Origin: CAYSYY01 sp964576115 [NCBI: uncultured Gemmatimonadota bacterium]
GTDB taxonomy: Bacteria; Blakebacterota; Blakebacteria; Blakebacterales
NCBI GenBank assembly: GCA_964576115.1
Contig: CAZNUA010000046.1
Location: 1 to 27,254 of the forward strand
DNA: 27,254 nt
Reading direction: 5' to 3'
The notes under the pieces are model-generated. The model was not told where the DNA came from. It did not search any database and saw only the letters and a list, made by a program, of their open reading frames with translations. Positions 14,877 through 24,103 of this stretch are shown piece after piece (within the stretch, counting starts at the first letter, position 1; the number at the start of each line of letters is the position of its first letter). Position numbers and translations under genes: made by a program.

Positions 14877-15446
14877 ATGACTGCACGAGGTTCCAGCTCA
14901 CAACCCCCGGCGGCCGCCATCATCATGGATTCGGCGCAGATCCGCCGGGCTCTGAGACGGATCGCGCACGAGATCATCGAAAAGACCGCGGGGGCGGAGA
15001 ATCTGGCTCTGGTGGGAATCAAGACCCGCGGGGTGCCCCTGGCCCGGCGGCTGGCGGGCATGATCTGCGACACGGCCGAATGCGAGGTGCCGGTCGGAGT
15101 GCTCGACATCACCCTCTATCGGGATGATTTCCGCACCCGCGAAGAGGCTCCGATCGTGGGGCCGAGCGACATTCCCTTCACGGTCGATGGCCGTACGGTG
15201 GTGCTCGTAGACGATGTGCTCTACACCGGTCGTACGGTCAGGGCCGCACTGGACAGCCTCATGGATTACGGTCGGCCCGAGGTCATCCGGCTGGCGGTCC
15301 TGCTCGATCGGGGCCAGCGAGAGCTGCCGATCCGGGCCGATTTCGTCGGCCAGGAGATCCAGACCGAACAGGACAAGGAAGTCCGGGTCAAATTGAAGGA
15401 GATCGACGGCGAGGACGCCGTCCATCTCGTGAACGTCCCCGCCTGA
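14877..15446 (+). CDS. pyrR: PyrR: pyr operon attenuator / uracil phosphoribosyltransferase
   Basis: A 189-residue protein. The PRPP-binding motif is [18 protein letters not shown], the form characteristic of Pyr[19 protein letters not shown] near the N-terminus and [18 protein letters not shown] also match the family. PyrR senses UMP/UTP, binds the leader RNA of pyr operons and often has uracil phosphoribosyltransferase activity. The ATG at 14877 gives the usual short extension before [11 protein letters not shown] terminator hairpin ends just upstream, and pyrB and pyrC follow, which is the classical PyrR-regulated arrangement. Autoregulation through that hairpin is the natural expectation. 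Confidence 0.95.
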   Translation: MTARGSSSQPPAAAIIMDSAQIRRALRRIAHEIIEKTAGAENLALVGIKTRGVPLARRLAGMICDTAECEVPVGVLDITLYRDDFRTREEAPIVGPSDIPFTVDGRTVVLVDDVLYTGRTVRAALDSLMDYGRPEVIRLAVLLDRGQRELPIRADFVGQEIQTEQDKEVRVKLKEIDGEDAVHLVNVPA

Positions 15447-15460
15447 ACGGAGAGCGACGC

Positions 15461-16411
15461 GTGACCAGCAAGAAACTGTCCATCAAGCATCTGACGGGTC
15501 TCGAGGGAGTGCCGGCGCGGGACATCACGACCCTGCTCGATACGGCCGAGACTTTTCGCGAGATCCTGGAACGTCCGATCAAGAAAGTGCCGACCCTGAC
15601 CGGGGTCACGGTCGTCAACTTCTTCTACGAAGCGTCGACCCGCACGCGGCTCTCCTTCGAACTGGCCGAAAAACGGCTTTCGGCCGACATCGTGAACTTC
15701 TCCACCTCGATTTCGAGCGTGAAGAAGGGGGAGACCCTGAAGGACACCATCCGCAATATCGAAGCCATGAAGATCGACATGGTCGTGATCCGGCACTCCC
15801 ATGCCGGGGCGGCCGATTACCTGGCCCGGGTCACCGACGCCGTCATCCTCAACGCCGGCGACGGCTGTCACGAGCATCCCACCCAGGGCCTGCTCGATTT
15901 GCTGACCATGCGCCAGCATCTCAAGCGGTCGTTCAAGGGCCTGCGGGTGGTCATGATCGGCGATTTCCGTCACTCCCGCGTGATCAGGAGCGACATCTGG
16001 GGCCTGAAAGCCCTGGGCGCTTCGGTGGCGGTCTGTGCTCCCCCCTCGCTGATGCCGCCCGGCGCCGAAGCCTTCGGGATCGATCTGTACGACGATCTCG
16101 ACGAAGCCCTCGAGGGCGCCGATGTAGCCAACGTGATGCGCATTCAGCTCGAGCGTCAGGAAGGCGGTCTGATCCCGAGCCTGCGCGAGTACAACCGCAC
16201 GTTCGGGATCACGCGGGAACGGCTGCGGCGTCCCGGTGTGAAGAAGGATCTCATGATCATGCACCCCGGTCCCATCAACCGGGGGGTAGAGATCGACACC
16301 GATATCGCCGACGGCCCGCAGTCGGTCATCCTGCGGCAGGTCACCAACGGGGTGGCGGTCCGCATGGCGGCCCTGGTTCTGCTGGCCCCGCAGAAGGAAC
16401 GCGGGGAGTAA
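15461..16411 (+). CDS. pyrB: Aspartate carbamoyltransferase catalytic chain
   Basis: A 316-residue enzyme that joins carbamoyl phosphate and aspartate in the second step of pyrimidine synthesis. The carbamoyl-phosphate loop is STRTRLSFE (S59-R63), the mobile lysine lies in SVKKGETLKDT, HEHPTQGLLD is present, and HPGPINRGVEI is near the end. Start is GTG at 15461 with GGAGAG at 15448-15453. It follows pyrR by 14 bases. No pyrI regulatory chain is present, so the enzyme is probably an unregulated trimer or pairs with PyrC. Ornithine carbamoyltransferase is excluded by the C-terminal HPGPxNRG and the operon. Confidence 0.96.
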   Translation: MTSKKLSIKHLTGLEGVPARDITTLLDTAETFREILERPIKKVPTLTGVTVVNFFYEASTRTRLSFELAEKRLSADIVNFSTSISSVKKGETLKDTIRNIEAMKIDMVVIRHSHAGAADYLARVTDAVILNAGDGCHEHPTQGLLDLLTMRQHLKRSFKGLRVVMIGDFRHSRVIRSDIWGLKALGASVAVCAPPSLMPPGAEAFGIDLYDDLDEALEGADVANVMRIQLERQEGGLIPSLREYNRTFGITRERLRRPGVKKDLMIMHPGPINRGVEIDTDIADGPQSVILRQVTNGVAVRMAALVLLAPQKERGE

Positions 16412-16477
16412 CAGGGCTCACAGTACCCGGAGACGGAGAAGCACATCCACAACGCCCAGGCAAGGACAGGCAATCAG

Positions 16478-17764
16478 GTGGCAGACATACTCATTTACGG
16501 CGGGCGGGTCATCGATCCGGCCCAGAACATCGACCGGAAGACCGATGTGGTGATCAGGCGCGGGCGGATCGAGAAGCTGGCTCGCGTACCGGCCGGCAGC
16601 CGGAGCGAATTCGGCACCGTCATCGATGCCCGGGGCAAAGTCGTCACGCCCGGGCTCATCGACCTGCACGTACACCTGCGCGAGCCCGGCCAGGAGCACA
16701 AGGAGACGATCGCGACCGGCACCCGGGCGGCCGCAGCGGGGGGCTTCACGGGTGTAGCCTGTATGCCGAACACGATCCCGGCCCTGGACGATGCCTCGCG
16801 CGTCAGACTGGTGATCGAGAAAGCCGAGGCGGTCCGTTTTCCGGTCTGGCCCATCGCCGCTGTCTCGGTCGGGCGCGAGGGCAAGGCCCTGGTCGAGATG
16901 GCCGAACTGGTCGAATGCGGTGCGGTGGCCTTCTCCGATGACGGCAATCCGGTCGCCGACGCCCACCTGATGCGCACCGCCCTGGAGTACTCGCGCATGC
17001 TCGAGGTGCCGATTGTCGAACATGCCGAGGAGAAATCCCTGACCGTCCTCGGTTCGATGCATGAGGGCCGTCCTGCAGCCCTGCTCGGTGTGCGCGGCAT
17101 GCCCGGTCTCGCCGAAGATGTCATCGTCGCCCGGGATATCCTGATTGCCGAGTACACCGGCGGCCACCTGCACATCGCCCACCTCTCCACCGCCCGCTCG
17201 CTGGCTCTGGTCAAAGAGGCGAAGAAGCGCGGCGTGCGCGTGACCTGCGAAGTCACGCCCCACCACCTGACTCTGACCGATGAGGACGTGCGTGCTTCGG
17301 GGCTCGATACCCACTGGAAGATGTCTCCACCGCTGCGCTCCGCCGATGACGTCAAAGCCCTGCGGCGCGGTCTGGCCGACGGCACGATCGACTGCATCGC
17401 CACCGATCACGCCCCTCACCATGCCGATGACAAGGACTGCACTTTCGAAGAAGCGGCCTTCGGAATCGTGGGTCTCGAGACGGCTCTGGGAGTGGTGCTG
17501 AATGATCTGGTCGCCCCCGGCGTGATCGATCTGCCCCAGGCTGTAGCCCTGCTGACCTCGAAACCGGCCGAGGTCTTCAACCTGCCCGTCGGCACTTTGC
17601 GCAAGGGCACCGAAGCCAATGTCACGGTCATCGACCCCGAAGAAGAGTGGACGGTCGATCCCGCCGCTTTTGCATCCAAGGGAGTCAACACCCCGTGGGC
17701 CGGGCGAACCCTCACGGGACGGGCCACCGACGTGGTGGTGCAGGGGCGACGCTACCCGCTGTAA
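16478..17764 (+). CDS. pyrC: Dihydroorotase
   Basis: A 428-residue amidohydrolase that closes carbamoyl aspartate to dihydroorotate, the third step of pyrimidine synthesis. Metal-binding motif DLHVHLREPGQEHKET, the downstream histidine in EVTPHHL, and ATDHAPHH are all present. Length and the LREPG motif place it in the class I type that often works with PyrB. The GTG at 16478 gives MADILIYGGRVIDP, the usual start; an AAGGA-like site is nearby. It lies 66 bases after pyrB. No intact inactive-site changes are seen, so it should be active. Confidence 0.95.
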   Translation: MADILIYGGRVIDPAQNIDRKTDVVIRRGRIEKLARVPAGSRSEFGTVIDARGKVVTPGLIDLHVHLREPGQEHKETIATGTRAAAAGGFTGVACMPNTIPALDDASRVRLVIEKAEAVRFPVWPIAAVSVGREGKALVEMAELVECGAVAFSDDGNPVADAHLMRTALEYSRMLEVPIVEHAEEKSLTVLGSMHEGRPAALLGVRGMPGLAEDVIVARDILIAEYTGGHLHIAHLSTARSLALVKEAKKRGVRVTCEVTPHHLTLTDEDVRASGLDTHWKMSPPLRSADDVKALRRGLADGTIDCIATDHAPHHADDKDCTFEEAAFGIVGLETALGVVLNDLVAPGVIDLPQAVALLTSKPAEVFNLPVGTLRKGTEANVTVIDPEEEWTVDPAAFASKGVNTPWAGRTLTGRATDVVVQGRRYPL

Positions 17765-17827
17765 TTTCCGCCGGATCCTGTTCTATCCCCGGATCCGTTT
17801 CTGGACCTGGATACGTTTCTGATCCGG

Positions 17828-17849
17828 GAACCGGGAACCTCCCCGGTTC
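17828..17849. terminator. Hairpin between convergent pyrC and GMC genes
   Basis: GAACCGGG (17828-17835) and CCCGGTTC (17842-17849) form a perfect 8-bp stem with a 6-base loop. It lies between two convergent genes but lacks a T-tract on either side, so it may be a Rho-assisted or weak bidirectional terminator. Confidence 0.35.
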
Positions 17850-17876
17850 TCCTCCCACGGGTGCGGCTGAACCCGG

Positions 17877-19526
17877 TCACGTTCCTTCAGGCGGCACCTG
17901 GCTCATGGCGTATTCGGCCAGGGCGGTGATGGTGAGGCTGGGATTGACCCCGGGATTGGCGGGCACGATCGAGCCATCCACGACATAGAGTCCGGAGTAG
18001 CGGTGAACCTGGCAGTCGAGACCGATCACCCCCTCGTCGGCATCCCGCCCGAACAAACAGCCCCCCAGGATGTGTGGGGTGACCGGCATCCTGAAAATGT
18101 TCTCGCCTATTGTACCTGCCGGCAGGCCGCCGGTTCTGGCGGCGAACCTCCGGGTGACAGTGTGGCCGATATCAATACGGGCCGGAGCCCTGTCCTCGCC
18201 CCGTCGCACGGCCACCAGACCCCGCCGGAAAAGGGTCAGCAAGCTCCGTCCCAGTTTCAGGCGCAGCCGATTGTCGGCGGTCTGCATCGCCATGATGATC
18301 GTCGTCCGCCGGGCCCAGCCGGGCAGGACATGGGAGCGCAGGGCGTTGAGGGGATTGCGAATCGTCTGCCACAGCGTCTGCCAGAGACTCCATAGCAGGC
18401 TGTCGCCGGTCGAAATGAGCGGGGCGGAAATCAGCCGCATGAGCGAAGAACCCTCGGGATAGCGCACCGGTTCGATCCGGGTCTCGTCGTCGGCCTCGAA
18501 GATCGAGGTGATAGCGATACCCTCGGAATAGGCGGGCTCGTGCGAGCGGCTGATGGAACCGTGCAGGGCCTCGCTGTTGGTACGCACGTTTTCTCCCAGC
18601 CGGGGCGAGAGCCGGGGCAGGGTGGCGGCGACATCACGGCAGTGCAGCAGCAGGCGGTTGCTCCCCAGGGTGCCGGCGGCAACGACAACGTTACGGGCTC
18701 GTTCGGTGCGCGCACGGCTTCCGATGTGCCGGGTCGGCCGCCAGGCGATCTCGTAACGGGCACCGTCATCCGGGTTGGCTGCCTCCTCTATCCCGACAAC
18801 CGGCCGGATACCGGTCACCCGGGCCTCGGCCCTGATCACGGCCCCGTACTTCTCGGCGAAGAAGAGGTAATTCTTGGGCAGGGTGTTCTTGGCGTTGTAA
18901 CGGCAGCCGACCATGCAGCCGCCGCAGTGGATGCAGGGGCGACGCGGCGGTCCCGTGCCTCCGAAATACGGGTCGGGTTCCTCCTCGACCTCGACCCCGG
19001 CCGGCCGGTCCGGATCGTTCCCGAAATAAACGCCGACCTCGGTCGGCCGGAAGCTCTCGCTCCGGCCCAGCTCGGTACAGATTTCGCGCAGGATCTCGTC
19101 AGCCGGCCAGAAACGGGGATTGGGGGTGACTCCGAGCATACGGCGGGCGGTTTCGTAATGTGGTGCCAGCTCGGTTCGCCAGTCGGCCAGGTGGCTCCAG
19201 GCGGGGTTGGAAAACAGCGGTGCCTCGGGCACTTCGAGGACGTTGGCGTATCCCAGGCTGCCGCCGCCGACGCCGTTGAAGTGCAGGACCATGAGCTGTT
19301 TCAGGGTGGTGATCTGCATAATCCCGAACAGACGCAGGGGCGGAGCCCAGAGGAACCGGCGCAGGTTCCAGTTGGTCCGCGGGAAATCGGCGTCCTCGAA
19401 CCGCCGGCCCTGTTCCAGGACCAGCACCCGATAGCCCTTCTCGGCCAACCGCATGGCCGAGACACTGCCGCCGAAGCCCGATCCGATGATGATCCAGTCC
19501 CAGCAATCGGCGGTCCGTTCGGACAT
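17877..19526 (-). CDS. GMC-family oxidoreductase, cholesterol-oxidase type
   Basis: A 549-residue flavoenzyme. The FAD dinucleotide motif is WIIIGSGFGGSVSAMRLAE (GSGFGG at 15-20), followed by VLEQGRRF. The second GMC element is HFNGVGGGSLGYANV. At 198-208 lies CIHCGGCMVGC, a CX2CX2CX3C pattern, followed by RYNAKNTLPKNYL. The C-terminal catalytic part has MPVTPHILGGCLFG and YVVDGSIVPANPGVNPSLTI. The closest type is ChoD-like proteins, which oxidise sterol or other alcohols; the substrate here is unknown. No signal peptide is seen, so it is probably cytoplasmic or membrane-associated. The start at 19526 has GAGAGAG on the minus strand. It stands alone and is convergent with pyrC. Confidence 0.88.
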   Translation of the reverse strand: MSERTADCWDWIIIGSGFGGSVSAMRLAEKGYRVLVLEQGRRFEDADFPRTNWNLRRFLWAPPLRLFGIMQITTLKQLMVLHFNGVGGGSLGYANVLEVPEAPLFSNPAWSHLADWRTELAPHYETARRMLGVTPNPRFWPADEILREICTELGRSESFRPTEVGVYFGNDPDRPAGVEVEEEPDPYFGGTGPPRRPCIHCGGCMVGCRYNAKNTLPKNYLFFAEKYGAVIRAEARVTGIRPVVGIEEAANPDDGARYEIAWRPTRHIGSRARTERARNVVVAAGTLGSNRLLLHCRDVAATLPRLSPRLGENVRTNSEALHGSISRSHEPAYSEGIAITSIFEADDETRIEPVRYPEGSSLMRLISAPLISTGDSLLWSLWQTLWQTIRNPLNALRSHVLPGWARRTTIIMAMQTADNRLRLKLGRSLLTLFRRGLVAVRRGEDRAPARIDIGHTVTRRFAARTGGLPAGTIGENIFRMPVTPHILGGCLFGRDADEGVIGLDCQVHRYSGLYVVDGSIVPANPGVNPSLTITALAEYAMSQVPPEGT

Positions 19527-20057
19527 GAGGGCGCTCTCTCAAATCTGCGCACGTCGCTGCCGGGCGGCAGGTCGCGCCGGGTGATCGATCAGCGTTCGGC
19601 CACAGTGTAGCCGAGCCGGATGCCGGTGAGAAAGGGACCAGTGGAAAACCGGACCCGCTACGAGAAGGATTGCCCCGCGGAAGGAAACAGACAGCGCGAT
19701 CGTTGAGAAAAGGCCGGGTGGGACCCGGGTGGTTGGAGAGGCAGGAAGGCCGGGAGGATAGGGTGTTGTACGCCTTCCGTGACCTCTTCCATGGCTGCGC
19801 GGGGCGGCATAGCTTATAGCGCCGCCGTACGCGGAGCTTGCGCTCGCTTGATTCCGCCTCAACCTGGCCGGGCCCCCCGGCCACAATCAAACCTCTGGCG
19901 ATTCTGACAACCAGGGATGCACCGTATCCTGACACTGAGACGGGTCGAAGGCGAGGTTTGTTCATACCTTTTTTATTTTTCGTAACACTAAGCGACTCGG
20001 GTCCGCCGCGATGAACCGCCATGCCTGCACGCAGTTCGGTGCCCACCAGTGCTTGGC
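19527..20057. other. Long non-coding gap with inverted repeats
   Basis: No convincing gene on either strand. Open frames here have no family features. It contains CCGGGTGG twice, 11 bases apart (19714-19721, 19725-19732); GGCGGC/GCCGCC (19803-19808, 19821-19826); a perfect 8-bp GC hairpin (19865-19872, 19876-19883); and CAAACCTC/GAGGTTTG (19888-19895, 19953-19960) ahead of a T-rich tract at about 19969-19980. See the candidate RNA entry. I checked for tmRNA, RNase P RNA and SRP RNA hallmarks and saw none. Confidence 0.5.
19803..19980 (+). ncRNA. Candidate structured RNA ending at a T-tract
   Basis: Several stems follow one another: GGCGGC/GCCGCC, a GCGGA/TCCGC hairpin, TGGCCGGG/CCCGGCCA (19865-19883), and the 8-bp closing pair CAAACCTC/GAGGTTTG with an inner CTCTGG/CCAGGG (19893-19898, 19911-19916, overlapping alternative). 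A T6-A-T5 tract ends the block. This layout fits a small RNA or a long leader. No known family is recognised and no clear promoter precedes it, so the call is weak. Confidence 0.25.
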
Positions 20058-20086
20058 TTGACACATATCGAGCCCCAGCATAACTT
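20058..20086 (+). promoter_or_regulatory. Promoter for rplM-rpsI
   Basis: A perfect -35 box TTGACA (20058-20063) and TAACTT (20081-20086, three of six) are 17 bases apart. This leaves a leader of about 90 bases before rplM, containing a stem-loop. Confidence 0.55.
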
Positions 20087-20119
20087 AAGCAGTCTGGAAT
20101 CAACGAGGTCGTAGCATGC

Positions 20120-20150
20120 AAGCCCATGTGTATTGCGCACTTCAGGGCTT
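20120..20150 (+). promoter_or_regulatory. Stem-loop in the rplM leader
   Basis: AAGCCC (20120-20125) pairs with GGGCTT (20145-20150), with a possible inner GTG/CAC step. It lies about 30 bases before the rplM start. L13 operons in other bacteria have leader structures through which the ribosomal protein limits its own synthesis; that role here is inference. Confidence 0.35.
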
Positions 20151-20181
20151 TCCCGCCGGCCGATTGTCACGGAACCCTGAC

Positions 20182-20616
20182 ATGAAGACGTTCAGCACGA
20201 CGCCGAAGGACATAGAGCGAGAATGGCTTGTGGTCGACGCCGAGGAACAGATCCTGGGGCGTCTGGCCACGCGGGTCGCCGCACTCCTGCGGGGGAAGAA
20301 CAAACCGTACTTCGCCCCGCACCTGGATACCGGTGACCACGTAATCATCGTGAATGCAGACAAGATTGCGGTGACCGGGCGGAAAATGGAGCAGAAGACC
20401 TACACCCGTTATACCGGTCATCCGGGTGGTCTGCGGACCACTACTCTGCAGGAGCGGATGGCGAAACACCCCGAAGAAGTCGTGCGCGGAGCGATCAAGG
20501 GCATGCTGCCACGGGGACCGCTCGGTCGGCAGATGTTGCGTAAGCTTCACGTCTATGCGGGGCCGGAGCACCCGCACAAGGCCCAGCAGCCCCGGCCGCT
20601 GGCTCTGGAGGATTAG
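20182..20616 (+). CDS. rplM: 50S ribosomal protein L13
   Basis: A 144-residue protein, the normal length. [43 protein letters not shown], and [20 protein letters not shown] are family signatures. It assembles early into the large subunit. The ATG at 20182 is chosen because MKTF(S) is the usual start; the ATG at 20116 would add 22 unrelated residues. The Shine-Dalgarno is poor (CGGAA). rpsI follows after 13 bases, as in most bacteria. GC content drops here relative to the preceding genes, in line with highly expressed genes. Confidence 0.97.
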   Translation: MKTFSTTPKDIEREWLVVDAEEQILGRLATRVAALLRGKNKPYFAPHLDTGDHVIIVNADKIAVTGRKMEQKTYTRYTGHPGGLRTTTLQERMAKHPEEVVRGAIKGMLPRGPLGRQMLRKLHVYAGPEHPHKAQQPRPLALED

Positions 20617-20629
20617 AGGAGTACCCATT

Positions 20630-21022
20630 ATGGCAGAGTATTTCACAGCTACCGGTCGCCGTAAGGAGGCCAGCGCCAGCGTCCGACTCTACCCCGAGGG
20701 CAGCGGTCAGATCACGATCAACAAACGGACTTTCGAAGAATTCATACCCCGTCCCGTCCTGCGGAACCGGGTCATCCGGCCTCTCGAGCTGGTCAACCAC
20801 ACCGAGACATTCGATATCAAGTGCAACGTCAAGGGCGGCGGACTGAGCGGTCAGGCGGACGCCATCCAGCTCGGTATCGCCCGTGCCCTGGTCAGTTTCG
20901 ATTCCGAGCTCCATGCAGTCTTGAAGGAAAAAGGTCTTCTCACCCGCGATGCGCGGGAGAAAGAACGCAAGAAGTACGGGCTCGCCGGCGCCCGTAAGCG
21001 GTTCCAGTTCAGCAAGCGGTAA
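20630..21022 (+). CDS. rpsI: 30S ribosomal protein S9
   Basis: A 130-residue protein with the S9 start (YFTATGRRKEASASVRLYP), the central GGGLSGQADAIQLGIARAL and the tail RKRFQFSKR that reaches into the ribosomal P site. The ATG at 20630 has AGAGGAG at 20615-20621, partly overlapping the rplM stop, so the two are coupled. No terminator follows directly; a small CGGCCC/GGGCCG hairpin at 21030-21044 lacks a T-tract. Confidence 0.97.
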   Translation: MAEYFTATGRRKEASASVRLYPEGSGQITINKRTFEEFIPRPVLRNRVIRPLELVNHTETFDIKCNVKGGGLSGQADAIQLGIARALVSFDSELHAVLKEKGLLTRDAREKERKKYGLAGARKRFQFSKR

Positions 21023-21204
21023 CCGCGGCCGGCCCTGTGGGCCGAGGATCGGGGAACGGTTGATCCGGTCCGGGCTCATCTGAACTCACACGGTTCCTGA
21101 TCCCACCGCAGCGTCCCCGGCCCGGGCTCACTCACACCCGACGGGGCGGCAGGGAGATGAGGGAATCGGAGGATGAACGCATCAACCTCTCCGGAGGCTC
21201 CAGT

Positions 21205-22023
21205 ATGCCTGAAGTAACACTGCAGGACCTTCTGCAGGCCGGTGTCCATTTCGGTCATCAGACGCATCGGTGGAACCCGAAGATGAAGAAATACATCTTC
21301 ACCGAGCGTAACGGGATTTACATCATCGACTTGCAGAAGACGAAAAAGAACCTCGATCAAGCCGTGGAATTGGCCCGCCGTACCGTGGCAGGGGGCAAGA
21401 AGATCCTCTTCGTCGGTACCAAGAAGCAGGCCAAGCCGATCATCGAGGAAGAAGCCAAACGCTGTCGCATGCCGTATGTAACCGAGCGTTGGCTCGGCGG
21501 GATGCTGACCAACTACCAGACCATCCGCCGGAGTCTGAAGCGGCTCGAGGAACTGGAAACACTGCTCGAGGGAGTCGATCCCGACGCGCCGGTCGATGAA
21601 GCCGACCACGGTTTCACAAAGAAGGAAATCCTCGGCTTCACCCGGGAGCATTTCAAGCTCAACCGCGCTCTGGGGGGAATCCGCGATATGGGCTCTGCAC
21701 TCCCGGGGGCGATCTTCGTCATCGACACCAAGAAGGAGTACATCGCGGTCAACGAAGCCCGCAAACTCGAGATCCCCGTCATGGCTATCGTTGATACCAA
21801 CGTCGATCCCGAGCCGATCGACTATCCCATACCCGGCAACGATGACGCGATCCGCTCGATCCGGCTCATCACCGGAGCTATTGCCGATGCTGCCATCGAG
21901 AGCCTGATGAAGGTCAAGCCCGAAGCCCTCCGGGATGTTGATATGGGTCTCGAGGATATGGAGATCCCCGCCAAGGTGAGGGTCGAGGAGATCGCCGAAG
22001 AAGACGACGAGGGTGAGGACTAG
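21205..22023 (+). CDS. rpsB: 30S ribosomal protein S2
   Basis: A 272-residue protein. [28 protein letters not shown] and [20 protein letters not shown] are diagnostic, as is [24 protein letters not shown]. The ATG at 21205 has CCGGAGG at 21191-21197; the in-frame ATG at 21157 lacks both a proper site and family match. The C-terminal end is acidic ([12 protein letters not shown]), slightly longer than in E. coli. The 182-base gap before it could hold its own promoter, but I found no good box. tsf follows. Confidence 0.97.
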   Translation: MPEVTLQDLLQAGVHFGHQTHRWNPKMKKYIFTERNGIYIIDLQKTKKNLDQAVELARRTVAGGKKILFVGTKKQAKPIIEEEAKRCRMPYVTERWLGGMLTNYQTIRRSLKRLEELETLLEGVDPDAPVDEADHGFTKKEILGFTREHFKLNRALGGIRDMGSALPGAIFVIDTKKEYIAVNEARKLEIPVMAIVDTNVDPEPIDYPIPGNDDAIRSIRLITGAIADAAIESLMKVKPEALRDVDMGLEDMEIPAKVRVEEIAEEDDEGED

Positions 22024-22036
22024 CAAGTCCGGTGAA

Positions 22037-22074
22037 CCCTGCTGAACACCGTACTGTGGTGAGTCGAGGCAGGG
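22037..22074 (+). other. Stem-loop between rpsB and tsf
   Basis: CCCTGCT (22037-22043) pairs with GGCAGGG (22068-22074) with one T-G pair, enclosing CACC (22047-22050) and GGTG (22058-22061). No T-tract follows. It could tune transcription or RNA stability between the two genes. Confidence 0.45.
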
Positions 22075-22098
22075 ATTGAATGAGAAAGGGTAGTTAGC

Positions 22099-22713
22099 AT
22101 GAGCGAAGCACAGATCCCGGCCAAACTGGTTATGGAACTGCGTGCCAAGACCGGCGCCGGCATGATGGATTGTAAGAAAGCACTGCAGGAAACCGGCAGC
22201 GATCTCGAGAAAGCGGCAGAATACCTGCGTAAGCAGGGCATTGACCAGGCCGACAAGAAAGCCGGTCGGGAAGCGAACGAGGGATTGGTCCACGCCTATA
22301 TCCATCAGGGCGGGAAAATCGGCGTCCTGGTGGAAGTGAACTGCGAGACCGATTTCGTCGCCAAAACGGATGAGTTCAGGGATTTCTGTCATGAAATCGC
22401 CATGCAGATCGCCGCTACCTCACCGCAGTACTTGATTCGGGACGAGGTAGGCGGTGACATCATCGCCACCGAGAAAGAGATCTACCGGGCTGCGGCGATC
22501 AACGAGGGCAAGCCCGAAAAGGTCATTGACCGGATTGTGGAAGGCAAACTGGAGAAGTACTATGAGCAAGTCTGTCTGCTCGAGCAGGCCTGGATCCGAG
22601 AGGGTGACACCTCGATCGAGGAACTGATGAAGCAGACCATCGCCAAACTGGGTGAGAATATCAGTATCGCCCGGTTCACGCGATTCGCCCTGGGGGAGGG
22701 TGCCGAGAGCTGA
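22099..22713 (+). CDS. tsf: Elongation factor Ts (short form)
   Basis: A 204-residue protein that exchanges GDP for GTP on EF-Tu. The N-terminal UBA-like domain and signature are [35 protein letters not shown], and [15 protein letters not shown] marks the EF-Tu contact region. The protein is about 80 residues shorter than the E. coli form, as in Thermus, Cyanobacteria and several other phyla, with one rather than two core repeats. GAGAAAGGG precedes the ATG at 22099. Confidence 0.96.
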   Translation: MSEAQIPAKLVMELRAKTGAGMMDCKKALQETGSDLEKAAEYLRKQGIDQADKKAGREANEGLVHAYIHQGGKIGVLVEVNCETDFVAKTDEFRDFCHEIAMQIAATSPQYLIRDEVGGDIIATEKEIYRAAAINEGKPEKVIDRIVEGKLEKYYEQVCLLEQAWIREGDTSIEELMKQTIAKLGENISIARFTRFALGEGAES

Positions 22714-22795
22714 GTCATCTCTTCCGGAGCGATGGGAGCCCCCCCGCTCGTCAGGCTTCCGGTGCGTTCCGGATCTCGCACAAGAGAGTATCGGC

Positions 22796-23521
22796 ATGGC
22801 CCTGAAGTATGATCGGATTCTTCTTAAGCTGAGCGGTGAAGCACTCTGCGGTGACCGGAGTTTCGGTATCGATCCGGCCATGGCCAAATCGATCGCCGGT
22901 GAGATCAAGGCGATCGTCGATCTGGGTGTTCAGGTCGGTATTGTTATCGGCGGGGGGAACATCTTCAGGGGTCTTCGGGCAGCCGCCGAAGGACTCGACA
23001 GGGTGTCGGGAGATTACATGGGCATGCTGGCTACGGTCATCAACTCTCTGGCCATGCAGGATGCCCTGGAAAATCTCGATGTCCAGACCCGAGTTCTGAC
23101 TGCGATCGACATGCGCGAGATCGCCGAACCGTATATCCGGCGTCGAGCCATGAGGCATCTGGAAAAAGGACGGGTCGTCATCTTCGCGGCCGGGACCGGG
23201 AATCCGTATTTCACCACCGATACCGCCGCTTCACTACGCGCTGTGGAGATAGAAGCCCAGGTACTTCTTAAAGGGACCAAGGTGGACGGTGTCTATTCCG
23301 CCGATCCCGTCACCGATCCCGATGCCGAGTTCTTCACCCACCTGTCTTACCTCGACATTCTCAAGCTCGGTCTCAATGTCATGGATGCAACTGCGGTATC
23401 ACTCTGCATGGACAACAAGCTGCCTATTCTGGTATACAACCTCACGAAGCCCGGAGACCTGAAACGTATCGTTGAGGGTGAGAAGGTCGGTACCTTCGTT
23501 GAGGAGACTCCCGATGCTTGA
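22796..23521 (+). CDS. pyrH: UMP kinase
   Basis: A 241-residue amino-acid-kinase-fold enzyme that phosphorylates UMP to UDP. Visible motifs are [53 protein letters not shown] and [14 protein letters not shown], all specific to bacterial PyrH. The ATG at 22796 ([11 protein letters not shown]) is the family start. It overlaps frr by 8 bases. The tsf-pyrH-frr order is widespread in bacteria and links pyrimidine supply and translation genes in one transcript. Confidence 0.97.
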   Translation: MALKYDRILLKLSGEALCGDRSFGIDPAMAKSIAGEIKAIVDLGVQVGIVIGGGNIFRGLRAAAEGLDRVSGDYMGMLATVINSLAMQDALENLDVQTRVLTAIDMREIAEPYIRRRAMRHLEKGRVVIFAAGTGNPYFTTDTAASLRAVEIEAQVLLKGTKVDGVYSADPVTDPDAEFFTHLSYLDILKLGLNVMDATAVSLCMDNKLPILVYNLTKPGDLKRIVEGEKVGTFVEETPDA

Positions 23522-24074
23522 TCTCATTTACGAGGACGCCAAAGACCGTATGGATAAAGCGGTCAGCGTCTGCTCCGAAGAATTGTCCAAGCTGCGGACC
23601 GGGAAAGCCACTCCGGCCCTGGTTGAACATGTCAAAGTCGATGCGTATGGTTCCATGGTACCGCTGAACCAGGTGGCCGGTGTCGGCACGCCCGATGCGA
23701 CCCTGATCGTCGTCAATCCATACGACAAATCGCTTGTCGGTCCGATCGAGAAAGCCATCATCAACGCCGACCTGGGTCTCAACCCCTCCAACGACGGGCA
23801 GATCATCCGTGTACCGGTCCCTTCGCTGAGTGAGGAACGGCGCAAGGAACTGGTCAAGGTTGCTCACCGGTACGCCGAGGAGGGACGCATCGCGGTACGC
23901 AATGTTCGGCGCGATGCGAATGAACAGAGCAAGAAGGCCCAGAAAGAAGAGAGCGGCATCAGCGAGGACAACATGCATACCGCTCTCGAGCGCATTCAGG
24001 AACTGACCGATAAAGAGATCGAACGCATTGACGAACTGCTGAAGAAAAAGGAAGCGCAGATTCTGGAAGTGTGA
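23514..24074 (+). CDS. frr: Ribosome recycling factor
   Basis: A 186-residue protein, standard length, that with EF-G splits the post-termination ribosome. [12 protein letters not shown] and [24 protein letters not shown] identify it, with [28 protein letters not shown] and the helical end [18 protein letters not shown]. The ATG at 23514 lies inside the end of pyrH, so translation is probably coupled. A strong terminator follows after about 30 bases. Confidence 0.97.
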   Translation: MLDLIYEDAKDRMDKAVSVCSEELSKLRTGKATPALVEHVKVDAYGSMVPLNQVAGVGTPDATLIVVNPYDKSLVGPIEKAIINADLGLNPSNDGQIIRVPVPSLSEERRKELVKVAHRYAEEGRIAVRNVRRDANEQSKKAQKEESGISEDNMHTALERIQELTDKEIERIDELLKKKEAQILEV

Positions 24075-24103
24075 TCTGCCTTTCCTCTTCTCGTTCCACC
24101 CCG

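Noticed and set aside
18540-19610. A 356-codon plus-strand frame opposite the GMC gene
   Set aside because: The GMC gene carries all conserved motifs; this is its shadow.
19780-19980. tmRNA, RNase P RNA, SRP RNA or a tRNA
   Set aside because: None of the conserved end sequences, T-loop or core motifs of these RNAs are present.
19099-20127. A 342-codon minus-strand frame covering the gap before rplM and the GMC gene start
   Set aside because: It is in another frame of the GMC gene; its upstream part has no recognisable features or good ribosome site.
21030-21044. Terminator after rpsI
   Set aside because: The CGGCCC/GGGCCG hairpin has no T-tract.
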